DNA of 64,000 bases, from the NCBI GenBank assembly GCA_050313895.1, contig JBNPMI010000002.1. The stretch is one strand, 5' to 3'. This document shows positions 45,069 to 52,375 of the stretch, piece by piece. Made by a program: the position numbers and the translations under genes. Within the stretch, counting starts at the first letter, position 1, and each line of letters starts with the position of its first letter. The notes under the pieces were generated by a model, which was given only the letters and a program-made list of their open reading frames with translations, did not search any database and had not been told where the DNA came from. The stretch comes from JALFST01 sp022779285. GTDB lineage: Bacteria > Bacillota > Clostridia > Tissierellales > Peptoniphilaceae.

Positions 45069-45749
45069 ATGTCTGGGCAGGAGATTAAATACGGCATATT
45101 TAAGACAGAAATCAAAAACCGTTTTCTGTGCACTGTGAATGTCGACGGGATAGACACGCTATGCTATATTCCCTCCTCCTGCAGACTAAGTAACTTTATT
45201 AACATGAAAGGCCGAATGGTATTGTTATTGCCTATAAAGAAAGAAAATGCACGGACGAAATATTCCGTGTATGCCATTCGGTACAGACGAGGCTTTGTAC
45301 CCGTAAACTTGTCGAGTGTTAACCAAGTTATAAAAAATGAGCTTAATAGAAGAATTTTTTCCTTTTTGGGCAGCAGAAAGAAAGTTTTTGGTGAAAAGAA
45401 CATTGATGGTTATAAGAGTGATCTTTACATAAAAGATAGCGATACAGCCGTTGAAATTAAAAGTATTCTTTCTTTTGGCAAGGAAGCTTTGTTCCCAACC
45501 GTATCCTCAGAGCGAGCTAATCATCAGCTAGAAAATATCAGGGAACTTCTTCTGACCGGACATAAAGTATGCTATATGTTTATTTCTATGTATGGAGGTA
45601 CAAAGCAGATAACTGTTAATGAGGAGCAAACAGAATACGCTTCTCTTTTTAGGGAATGTATAGAGGCCGGTATGACGGTTCGTGGGTTTTCCTTATATAT
45701 GGATAATGGTGTGCCAAGGGTGAAGACAACAGTCAAATGTATCCTTTAA
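45069..45749 (+). CDS. SfsA-family nuclease-like protein
   Basis: 226 residues. The C-terminal half is SfsA-like: SDLYIKDSDTAVEIKSILSF (with the D...E-x-K arrangement of the PD-(D/E)XK fold), then ALFPTVSSERANHQLENIRE, LLLTGHKVCYMFIS, matching the family's FPDAVTERGxKHLxEL pattern. The N-terminal half is an OB-like domain (NRFLCTVNVDGIDTLCYIPS). SfsA is usually a lone housekeeping protein; here it is six bases behind the DptH-like gene, with GAGGTG upstream, so it is the last gene of the putative defence operon. It could be an effector or processing nuclease. Confidence 0.7.
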   Translation: MSGQEIKYGIFKTEIKNRFLCTVNVDGIDTLCYIPSSCRLSNFINMKGRMVLLLPIKKENARTKYSVYAIRYRRGFVPVNLSSVNQVIKNELNRRIFSFLGSRKKVFGEKNIDGYKSDLYIKDSDTAVEIKSILSFGKEALFPTVSSERANHQLENIRELLLTGHKVCYMFISMYGGTKQITVNEEQTEYASLFRECIEAGMTVRGFSLYMDNGVPRVKTTVKCIL

Positions 45750-46062
45750 AACTCGTTCATTGAATTAAACCTTTCAACGATAGCCATACTTTTTAACGAT
45801 TGCAGATTGGGGGTGTCGCTTTTGACTACAGCAGCCACAACAGCATACACATACAAAGCCGCAGACGCGTTCCGCTCTGCGCCATGGAACACAGAAAAGC
45901 CCAGAAACAGGGCGGTTTTCGGGCTAAAAGCACATACGGGCATTGTATCAAAGATGAGGTCTTAATAGATACGGCGCGAGTGTCGGGATTTGATGTCATG
46001 CACAGCTTGAATCTTTTAACGATGGGTGTCGCAGAAAATACGGAAATGAGGTGTTTAAACAC
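45750..46062. other. Intergenic stretch between the SfsA-like and Fic genes
   Basis: No credible gene. The pair TTTTTAACGATT...GGGGGTGTCGC (about 45788-45821) and TTTTAACGATGGGTGTCGC (about 46014-46032) shows an imperfect direct repeat about 220 bp apart, the second just ahead of the Fic gene. The rest is unassigned. Confidence 0.4.
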
Positions 46063-47064
46063 ATGAGTGAATACAAGCCGCCGTTCCATACGACGGACAA
46101 GATTACCAATTTAGTTGCCGCTGTTAGCGAGCAGATCGGCAGGATCAAAGTGCTCTCACATGGCAATCTGAATCCGCATCTGAGAAAAGAAAACAGAATA
46201 CGGACAATTCATTCGTCTCTTGCCATTGAGCATAATTCCCTTTCTCTTAAACAGGTTACGGCCATCGTTGATGGAAAGCATATCCTTGGAAACCCGAATG
46301 AAATCCGGGAAGTGAAGAATGCCTACGACACATACGAGATGATGCTTTCTCTTGATCCCTATTCTGTGAAGGATCTGTTGAAGGCGCATAAGATGATGAT
46401 GGAAGGTTTGATTCCGGAGAATGGGAAATTTCGCTCCGGAGGGGTGGGCGTGTTTGATGGGGATGTAGTCGTCCATATGGCTCCTCCCGCGAGACTTGTA
46501 CCTGGGGAAATTCAGGATCTGTTCGACTGGTACAAATCCTCTGAAATTCACACACTGATCCGCAGTGCGATCTTCCATTACGAGTTCGAGTTTATCCATC
46601 CGTTTGCTGACGGAAATGGCCGCATGGGCAGGATGTGGCATAGCCTGCTTCTGGGCAAATGGAATGAGATATTCTACTGGCTGCCGATAGAAGAGCTGAT
46701 TCGCTCCCGGCAGCAGGAGTACTATGACGTTCTCGGAAAATCAGACAGGGAATCTGATAGCAGTGCATTTGTCGAGCTCATGCTGGAAATCATCCTTGAT
46801 ACTTTGAAAGAAACGACGGTCGTAGGAAATACTGACGAGGCGGTTACAAGGACGAATCCTTCAGTACAGAAGCTGCTGGATGTTCTCGGTGACGAGGAAT
46901 TGTCCGCGGCTCAAATCATGGAGAGACTTGACCTTTCTCACAGACCGACGTTTCGTAAGAACTATCTGAATCCAGCATTAGCACAAGGAATTATCGAAAT
47001 GACAATTCCCGACAAGCCTAACAGCCGAAATCAGAAGTACAGGGGAAGACAACTTGATCGCTGA
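46063..47064 (+). CDS. Fic-domain AMP-transferase-type protein with built-in inhibitory helix
   Basis: About 333 residues. The catalytic Fic loop HPFADGNGRMGRMWHSLLL starts at His179; this motif transfers AMP (or another nucleotide) to target hydroxyls. An N-terminal inhibitory motif SLAIEHNSLS (Ser52...Glu56) makes it a class II, self-inhibited Fic. The C-terminus carries a winged helix (SAAQIMERLDLSHRPTFRKN), common in genomic Fic proteins. The start is the ATG at 46063 after GAGGTG; GTG at 46051 is possible. No partner gene is adjacent. Roles in defence or stress are suggested by context only. Confidence 0.88.
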   Translation: MSEYKPPFHTTDKITNLVAAVSEQIGRIKVLSHGNLNPHLRKENRIRTIHSSLAIEHNSLSLKQVTAIVDGKHILGNPNEIREVKNAYDTYEMMLSLDPYSVKDLLKAHKMMMEGLIPENGKFRSGGVGVFDGDVVVHMAPPARLVPGEIQDLFDWYKSSEIHTLIRSAIFHYEFEFIHPFADGNGRMGRMWHSLLLGKWNEIFYWLPIEELIRSRQQEYYDVLGKSDRESDSSAFVELMLEIILDTLKETTVVGNTDEAVTRTNPSVQKLLDVLGDEELSAAQIMERLDLSHRPTFRKNYLNPALAQGIIEMTIPDKPNSRNQKYRGRQLDR

Positions 47065-47404
47065 CCGACCAAGATAAGCGACCAAGATACCGACCAAGTT
47101 AACGGCGGACTGGGTTGAGGCCTTGATAAGGGCATGATGAACCGCAAGGGAGCGGGTTGAGACGATGGCCTCCCTCCTGCCCGCCGTATTATAGGTAGAA
47201 AAAGCATGTGGACAAGTTCCCGCAAACGGAGAGCACCTGTAAAAATGCCGGTTTTCGGCTTTGAACAGTTCCCGCAAACGAACGGAAATGTGTCCGGGAA
47301 CCAGACATTCAGGTGCTTACCTCATGCCATGTTGAGTGCGTAGCCTGGATGTTGCGCGCCTAACCCGATGAGCGAAAGCGAGTCGTTGGCAGGTGTCATG
47401 CCGG
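47065..47404. other. Gene-free stretch after fic
   Basis: Begins with an imperfect repeat of GACCAAGATA (three units in the first 45 bases), which may be the decayed 3' extension of a longer fic-type gene. AGTTCCCGCAAACG occurs twice (about 47213 and 47268). The segment GAGTGCGTAGCCTGGATGT (47335) recurs in altered form at about 49744. No gene is supported. Confidence 0.4.
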
Positions 47405-47700
47405 GAATTTCCAAGAGCGCGAGCCAAGCGAAGCGCGATTGGGAAATTCTACGGCCAAGGGTGAAGGATTAACACCCGCCAAACCCATTGAAATACAGGC
47501 TTTTCTGAAAATTGACCCCCGGTTACCAACACCGGAAATCTTGTCAAAAATCTGTCCGGAGGGCTCGATCTATGGAAATGGACAGAGGGTTGAGTGTTCC
47601 ATTTGGATGTTTTTGAGGTAGGGCTGTGGCTGCCATTTGGATAACAGGGGGGCGAGGCTGCGAGATGGATGTCGGGGAGATGGGGGGGATTTGAATTTGT
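47405..47700 (+). repeat. Dispersed leader repeat, copy A (internally deleted)
   Basis: Matches the inverted copy at 59690-60086 almost continuously from its initial hairpin (47405-47449; arms GAATTTCCAA / TTGGGAAATTC) through ACGGCCAAGGGTGA, AACACCCGCCAAACCCA, GGTTACCAACACCGGAAATC and TGGACAGAGGGTTGAGTGT to GATAACAGGGG. It then lacks about 150 bp and resumes with GGATGTCGGGGAGA. It ends about 10 bp before the NUDIX start, so it forms that gene's leader. Confidence 0.85.
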
Positions 47701-47710
47701 GGAGGCATAT

Positions 47711-48199
47711 ATGGAGTACGATTGTGGATTTGAAAAAGGGAACAATTGGTTTAGATATCGCACAGGTGGAGTCTTAATTCATAATAATAAAATGCTTTTT
47801 GTTAAAAGTGCGGTTGGTGATTATTATTATATGATAGGAGGCGGTGTACATTTAGGTGAAAAGTCAAATACATGTATTGAACGAGAGGTTTTTGAAGAAT
47901 CAGGTATTAATGCCCGTGTAGAACATCTTGCAGTAGTGTGTGAAAATTTCTTTAAAGGTATTGGTGGAAAAATCGATGGAGTCAACTGTCATACTATAGA
48001 ATTTTATTACAATATGCAGATTGTAGATGATGATGTTAGTTTTTGTAAGGATACAACTGATTATGGCGAAGCTTTGGTATGGTTACCAATTGAAAAGATC
48101 GAAAAGTTCAAGATTAAGCCGTCGTTTGTAAAAGATCACATCAATGAAATAATCAACGGAAAAACCACGATTCATATTATTGAGGAAAAAGATAGATAG
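47711..48199 (+). CDS. NUDIX hydrolase
   Basis: 162 residues with a complete NUDIX box: Gly44-x5-Glu50-x7-REVFEESG (58-65) in GGGVHLGEKSNTCIEREV. The family hydrolyses nucleoside diphosphates linked to another moiety; the substrate here is unknown. The ATG at 47711 follows GGAGG. The gene is low in GC, unlike its GC-rich leader repeat. Upstream leader and downstream hairpin are both shared with the PfpI locus at 59-60 kb. Confidence 0.9.
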   Translation: MEYDCGFEKGNNWFRYRTGGVLIHNNKMLFVKSAVGDYYYMIGGGVHLGEKSNTCIEREVFEESGINARVEHLAVVCENFFKGIGGKIDGVNCHTIEFYYNMQIVDDDVSFCKDTTDYGEALVWLPIEKIEKFKIKPSFVKDHINEIINGKTTIHIIEEKDR

Positions 48200-48204
48200 C
48201 TCCC

Positions 48205-48272
48205 AGTTTGTAACAAAACTCCCGCATGTCCGATGAGGGTCACGTGGGAGCTTTGTTGATGTTGCTTAGAAA
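48205..48272. terminator. Shared 3' hairpin (copy 1) after the NUDIX gene
   Basis: AACTCCCGCATG ... CACGTGGGAGCTTTG forms a hairpin. About 70 bp here align with the sequence behind the PfpI gene (58960-59025, inverted), including ACTCCCGCATG, GGTCAC, TGGGAGCTTT, TTGATGT and TTAGAAA. Read on the minus strand the end resembles the last codons of the HTH gene at 58.7-58.96 kb. Confidence 0.7.
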
Positions 48273-48364
48273 TGACTCCATAAAATAATTGATAGACGCA
48301 ATTAATAGGATTGATATATCCTAAAATTCAATGTATCATCAAAGAAGAGAATAGGAGGTTCTAT

Positions 48365-48607
48365 ATGAATATCGATACCAACACACTGATTTCTATATCG
48401 GAAGCCAATCAAAATTTTTCAAAGGTGGCCCGCTTGGTCGATCAATATGGATCTGCAGTGATCCTGAAAAACAATACGCCACGCTACATCATCACCGAAT
48501 TTGCGCAGGCGGAAAAAATCAGCGAACCAGATGATGACGAAGTGGCAAAAATCTCTGCGAATCTCATTTCGCGTAATGCGCATGTATATGAGGAATTGGC
48601 AAAATGA
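48365..48607 (+). CDS. Phd/YefM-family antitoxin
   Basis: 80 residues, starting MNIDTNTLISISEANQNFSK, with the typical Phd/YefM N-terminal DNA-binding half (SEANQNFSKVARLVDQYGSA, VILKNNTPRYIITEF) and a C-terminal part that would wrap the toxin. The ATG has AGGAGG upstream; a frame extending to 48311 is not needed. It overlaps the Doc toxin by 4 bp (ATGA), the classic arrangement, and likely represses its own promoter. Confidence 0.9.
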   Translation: MNIDTNTLISISEANQNFSKVARLVDQYGSAVILKNNTPRYIITEFAQAEKISEPDDDEVAKISANLISRNAHVYEELAK

Positions 48608-48981
48608 AATATCTGTCGGTTCGCCAGATTCTGATGTTGCATGATGCGTTAATTCAAACATCGGGAGGCTCGAACGGATTACGTGATGAGAGTCTCTTGG
48701 ACTCTGCGGTCTTTGCGCCGATCCAAACGTTTGATGGCAAAGATTTATATCCGACGCTCATCGATAAGGCAAGCAGACTTGCTCTCGGTCTGATTACCAA
48801 TCATCCATTTATTGATGGGAACAAGCGAATCGGTACACATGCCATGTTGGTGTTACTTGCGATCAACGGACTTGAGCTGGAATATAATGATGAAGACCTG
48901 ATTGAGGTCATTCTACAGGTAGCAGCAGGTGAGTTGTCAGAGGTGTTGTTGCATCAATGGATTGCAGAACACATAAAATAA
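48604..48981 (+). CDS. doc: Doc-family (Fic-fold) toxin
   Basis: 125 residues with the Doc signature HPFIDGNKRIGTHAMLVLL (starting at His67), a Fic-fold variant in which GNGRxxR is GNKRxGT. P1 Doc phosphorylates EF-Tu, halting translation. The N-terminus YLSVRQILMLHDALIQTSGG is also family-typical. Neutralised by the upstream Phd-like protein. Confidence 0.92.
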   Translation: MKYLSVRQILMLHDALIQTSGGSNGLRDESLLDSAVFAPIQTFDGKDLYPTLIDKASRLALGLITNHPFIDGNKRIGTHAMLVLLAINGLELEYNDEDLIEVILQVAAGELSEVLLHQWIAEHIK

Positions 48982-49039
48982 AAGATTTTTGTGTCTTCTA
49001 TGAGCGGAGGCTCGTTTCTTGCAACGGGTGTGTGGTTAT

Positions 49040-49250
49040 GGCCAAGGGTCGAGTTCTCCATTTAGATGTTGTGGATTGGGTGTCCCATTTGGATGTTTTT
49101 GAGGTAGGGCTGTGGCTGCCATTTGGATAACAGGGGTTTCAAGACCTATCCCGGCGATTGGCTGCGAAGCAGACAGAGCCGAGGAAGGTCTGATGCAAAG
49201 GCGGCCCATGAGGCGGGCAAATGCGAGGTCGAATGGGCCGCCGACTGCAA
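49040..49250 (+). repeat. Dispersed leader repeat, copy B (3' portion)
   Basis: From TGTCCCATTTGGATG (49080) through GGTTTCAAGACCTATCCCGG, GATTGGCTGCGAAGCAGAC, AGCCGAGGAAGGTCTGATGC and GCGGCCCATGAGGCGGGCAA to GGGCCGCCGACTGC it matches the inverted copy C (59725-59900). It carries the ~150 bp that copy A lacks, but not the hairpin. It joins directly to a gene fragment. Confidence 0.85.
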
Positions 49251-49648
49251 AAGTATTCCGCAAGACCGGCCTTGCTGATGAGCTTGGAAGCGGCATGCGC
49301 AACAGCTATAAGTACACAAAGATGTATTCCGGTGGAGAGCCTGTTTTTACAGAGGCAGATGTTTTTACGACAGTAATCCCCCTGTCGGAGGCGGCAACGG
49401 CTACAGTCGGGCCGACTACCCAAGGGACTACCCAAGGTGCTGCACAAGTTGTACTAAGTGATAGAGATAAGGCGTTGGTTCATTTGTTAATGAAGCATCC
49501 GGATTATACACAAACTAAAATCGCGGATGCACTTGATTGGGATGTCAATACTGTGAAATATTATATGAATAAACTAAAAAAGAATTCTGTAATTATGCGT
49601 CATGGGACAAGCCAACGTGGGTACTGGGAAGTGTTGCATAAGGGTTGA
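49250..49648 (+). pseudogene. C-terminal fragment of an AlbA_2/HATPase_c_4-type ATP-binding regulator
   Basis: The open frame continues out of repeat B. From about 49250 the protein reads VFRKTGLADELGSGMRNSYK, YTKMYSGGEPVFTEADVFTT, which is the end of the ATP-binding domain of RecG-like/AlbA_2 regulators. A C-terminal winged helix follows (HPDYTQTKIADALDWDVNTV). The AlbA domain and most of the ATPase are missing, so this is a 3' remnant fused to repeat DNA. Confidence 0.7.
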
Positions 49649-50168
49649 GATGATGAAATCTCATGCATTTCCATACATTCGCGCTCTCGACGAGGGGTGC
49701 GGGCGTGGGATTTTCGCTTTTTAAGAATGGGAATTTTTTGCGGAGTGCGTAGCTTGGATGTCACAGGAAAAATGAACAGGCGTGAACGCCATGATTTTAC
49801 GACGTTTTAGCGGTTTTAGGGTTTGCTTGGTAAACGCCGGATTTGATGCAAAAGCAATCGATAACATCATAAATTTCAAAATTCCACTTCGATTTTGAAG
49901 CGGGATTTTTTCATGAAAGGATGTGTTTTGGTCATACAGTTGTAAAGGCAAGTTGGATGTTGGAAAATTTCTGCCTTGTGAGTGTGCAAGATGGTTGTCA
50001 GGTGTTTATTTAGTCAGACAGTTGGAACGGCAGGATGGTTGTCATAAGATATAACTTTATTGATTCATAAATCACATATAACTTTAATAAAATTAATATT
50101 TACTTTAATATTAATGAAGTTTATAATGAAGAAAAGAAAGCGAATAAAACAAAAAGAAAGGAGAATTT
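49649..50168. other. Gene-free stretch before the DUF2089 gene
   Basis: No supported gene. It contains scattered short repeats (GGATGTCACAGG, GCAAGATGGTTGTCA, GGCAGGATGGTTGTCATAAG) and, at 50045-50130, an AT-rich promoter-like region with repeats of ATAACTTTA/TACTTTAATATTAAT just ahead of the DUF2089 gene. Confidence 0.4.
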
Positions 50169-50483
50169 GTGAGCGAATGGAATCAGAATGCAACGGCGTG
50201 GCTTGAAAACCTTGAAAAGGAGGAAATCGATTTTATTAAAAATTTTGTTCTTATGTCCGGTTCACTGAAGGAGTTGGGGAAGATTTATGATGTTTCCTAT
50301 CCAACGGTTCGGTTGAGGCTTGATCGAGTCATCCAAAAAATAAAATTAAATGACCATGAGGAAAATGAGCCGTATATAAATTATATTAAAACTTTAGCGA
50401 TCGATGACAAAATAGATTTTGATGTCGCCAAAGCTTTGATTGAAAAATACAAAAGTGTATTGAAAGGAGAAAAAAATGGATGA
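50169..50483 (+). CDS. DUF2089-family protein (sigma-like HTH)
   Basis: 104 residues. LENLEKEEIDFIKNFVLMSG and SLKELGKIYDVSYPTVRLRL are typical DUF2089/ECF-region-4-like helix-turn-helix sequences; the C-terminus is IDFDVAKALIEKYKSVLKG. Members usually pair with a small membrane protein and control a local operon. Start is GTG with AAGGAG upstream. It overlaps the next gene by 8 bp. Confidence 0.75.
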   Translation: MSEWNQNATAWLENLEKEEIDFIKNFVLMSGSLKELGKIYDVSYPTVRLRLDRVIQKIKLNDHEENEPYINYIKTLAIDDKIDFDVAKALIEKYKSVLKGEKNG

Positions 50484-50787
50484 TAACTTATATATTATGC
50501 TTTTTTGGTTTTTAATATTGATTTTACCCATTGTGTTACAAGTCATGATCTGTAAAAAAACAATAGGGAAAGTCGGTCTTGTATTGCCTGGCATAGCATT
50601 TTTCATATCGATTATTTATACATTAAATGTTGCAAATGTCGCAGAGGAAAAACCATATTTAACGGCTATCATGACTTTTCTTCTAATGAACACTGAAACA
50701 TTGGTTCTATACGTGATTTACCTTGTATACCGAAAAAGGAATATGAAAAATAAGGAAATGGAGAAAATGAAATTGAGAGATTTGTGA
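50476..50787 (+). CDS. Small membrane protein paired with DUF2089
   Basis: 103 residues with three hydrophobic helices (about 4-26 LYIMLFWFLILILPIVLQVM; 33-52; 68-88 LTAIMTFLLMNTETLVLYVI) and a basic cytoplasmic tail (RKRNMKNKEMEKMKLRD). GGAGA lies ahead of the ATG. It is co-transcribed with the DUF2089 gene. Function unknown. Confidence 0.7.
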   Translation: MDDNLYIMLFWFLILILPIVLQVMICKKTIGKVGLVLPGIAFFISIIYTLNVANVAEEKPYLTAIMTFLLMNTETLVLYVIYLVYRKRNMKNKEMEKMKLRDL

Positions 50788-50851
50788 GTTTGGTTGATGA
50801 TTTAACTGAAGAATGTGGGTTGTTGTATTAGCAAAGGAGGGAATTTTAAAA

Positions 50852-50896
50852 TGAAAAAGATTTCTAAAAAAATATTAGGTTTGATGTTATCATAAT
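50852..50896 (+). pseudogene. Truncated signal-peptide start of a secreted protein
   Basis: AAGGAGG followed by an ATG and the peptide MKKISKKILGLMLS, then TAA. This is the positively charged beginning of a signal peptide, cut where the GNAT fragment begins. It is third in the DUF2089 operon. The 5'-truncated secreted-protein remnant at 60.2-61.0 kb has the complementary hydrophobic part, so the two may derive from related genes. Confidence 0.5.
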
Positions 50897-51084
50897 TCTT
50901 TCGGTACGTCAGCACGAAAATAAGTATGTGGTTTTTCGTAAAGTGGTCTTGTCAAATAGAAGCGGGGAGCCGGCTGTGAAGTGGAGTCCCATGGTTCCCT
51001 TATAGTCATAAGTTCGTTCTTTTCATTCATTGTAAACAGTGCTTCTACATGAAGCTGCATATAGTACGAGTTGCTTTTTCCCAT
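50890..51084 (-). pseudogene. GNAT acetyltransferase N-terminal fragment
   Basis: 64 residues (MQLHVEALFTMNEKNELMTI, REPWDSTSQPAPRFYLTRPL) resemble the beginning of GNAT-family acetyltransferases that carry HVEALF and PAPRF motifs. It ends abruptly at RADVPKEL at the junction with the truncated signal peptide, so the acetyl-CoA binding part is absent. Confidence 0.55.
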
Positions 51085-51104
51085 TTTCTAATATTCTCCT
51101 ACAT

Positions 51105-51905
51105 TTATTTCTCTGCCTGTTCAATCATTTTCTTTACTAACCGCTGAAACAGGTCGGCGGTTTCCTCGTCCATCGGCGCAAGCTGTCCAATCTGTCCGGC
51201 TATCATCGCCGTTACATCGTCAATGGAAAGCGGTTTTTGTTTCTGTTCCGCCAGTGCGTCCCGCATGGCTTGGAACATAGCGGCGGTCACAGCTTCTCCC
51301 GGCTGTTCCCCGTTGTCTATGTCTTTCTTAATGTCCCGCAGGATAGCCAGGAACACATTTTTGATTTTTTCAATCTCCGCTTCATGTTCCCCCATCTTTT
51401 GGGCGTTCAAAAGCTGTAAATCCTGCTTCGCTTCTGCCCGGTGTTCCGGGTGTTCTTTCATCAGGTCGGACAGGGAAGCCGTTGCCATCTCGATAAGCTG
51501 GTTTCTTGCTGTTATGCCCTTTGCCGCCGTATCCTGAAAATAAATCCGTATCAAATCTATCAGCTTGGGAAAATTCCTGTGTTCCAACAGACGGTTGAGG
51601 ATTTGCACATCAACAGCACCCGTCACAAGCCCCCTCACGGCCCCCTCTGACAAGCCTAATTCAGAAATATCGTAACTTTTACGGACGCTCACGGTAGACA
51701 AGCCCAGTATGTAGTCTGTCGATACCTTAAATTCCTTTGCCACACCTATGAGAATATCACTGCTTACCGTTCTTGTTTCGCCGCTGACAATGCGGCTCAA
51801 TTGGGAAGCGGAAACGCCTATCTTCTCCGCAAGTTCCTTTTGTGTGATGTGGTTCCCGTTGCATAAATCGGAAATCCGCTGTCCGGGTGTTCCGGGTAAA
51901 GCCAT
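51105..51905 (-). CDS. XRE-family regulator of the mobilizable element
   Basis: About 266 residues. The HTH near the N-terminus reads HITQKELAEKIGVSASQLSR and the adjacent TRTVSSDILIGVAKEFKVST is typical Cro/CI. The long C-terminal region (about residues 85-266) is helical and seen in regulators of Firmicutes integrative elements. Start chosen at MALPGTPGQRI, seven bases after GGAGGAGGTG; an ATG at 51941 is less likely. It is divergent from the mobilisation genes and its promoter overlaps TGCAAAA-type repeats, suggesting autorepression. Confidence 0.82.
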   Translation of the reverse strand: MALPGTPGQRISDLCNGNHITQKELAEKIGVSASQLSRIVSGETRTVSSDILIGVAKEFKVSTDYILGLSTVSVRKSYDISELGLSEGAVRGLVTGAVDVQILNRLLEHRNFPKLIDLIRIYFQDTAAKGITARNQLIEMATASLSDLMKEHPEHRAEAKQDLQLLNAQKMGEHEAEIEKIKNVFLAILRDIKKDIDNGEQPGEAVTAAMFQAMRDALAEQKQKPLSIDDVTAMIAGQIGQLAPMDEETADLFQRLVKKMIEQAEK

Positions 51906-51926
51906 AGACACGCACCTCCTCCGCAT

Positions 51927-52022
51927 ACTTCCATTATACAAGATAATTGCAAAAATGCAATTTCCAAAGTGTAAACTTCATCAAAATGCAATTCTCGCAA
52001 AAAGCCGGGATTTGCATTTTTT
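51927..52022. promoter_or_regulatory. Promoter and operator repeats of the element's regulator
   Basis: On the minus strand a promoter TTGCAT - 16 bp - TATAAT (-10 at 51933-51938) drives the regulator. The palindrome TTGCAAAAATGCAA (51947-51960) overlaps its -35 region, and further copies of AAAATGCAA (about 51983) and TTTGCATTTTT (about 52012) follow. The pattern fits a repressor binding cooperatively. Confidence 0.6.
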
Positions 52023-52041
52023 TCGTGTAGACTTAGGGTAG

Positions 52042-52375
52042 TTCATCGATGGACAGCACCTTGAAAACAGAATGACCGTCCGAAAAGAGAATACCACGGC
52101 TGGGGAAGCACCGCCAGGAGCCGGACTTTTGGACACTTTGTCCAGAGGTCACTTCGGGACAAAACGTCCCGAAGCTGCGGGGAGCGTGCCAACGCCGGAA
52201 TACGCCGCTATTGTCGGGGCCCCCGCAAAGCCGCATGGCTTTGTGGGGAGAGGAGGAGCAGCGGAGCGAGTGAGTTTTGCCGCTTGCGGCGAAACGAGCG
52301 ATACGCAGCTTGCGACGACGAGGCAGGAAACCTTTTCGGGGAGAACGGCAATGGAAAGCAAAATGGAGGGAACGC
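52042..52375. other. Hairpin-rich non-coding region, candidate transfer origin
   Basis: No gene. Three inverted repeats occur in order: TGGACA/TGTCCA (52130-52144), CTTCGGGAC/GTCCCGAAG (52152-52174, perfect) and CCCCGCAAAGCC/GGCTTTGTGGGG (52221-52248, one G-T). The location between the regulator and the mobilisation genes fits an oriT or single-strand origin, but no nick site was identified. Confidence 0.4.

Noticed and set aside
35202..45749. A complete Dnd phosphorothioation system
   Set aside because: No DndA-E-like cysteine desulfurase, DndC sulfotransferase or DndD ATPase gene exists in the window; only restriction-like components are seen.
49112..49648. A real 178-residue gene
   Set aside because: The first third is dispersed-repeat DNA and the remainder is only the end of a larger regulator; best read as a fused remnant.
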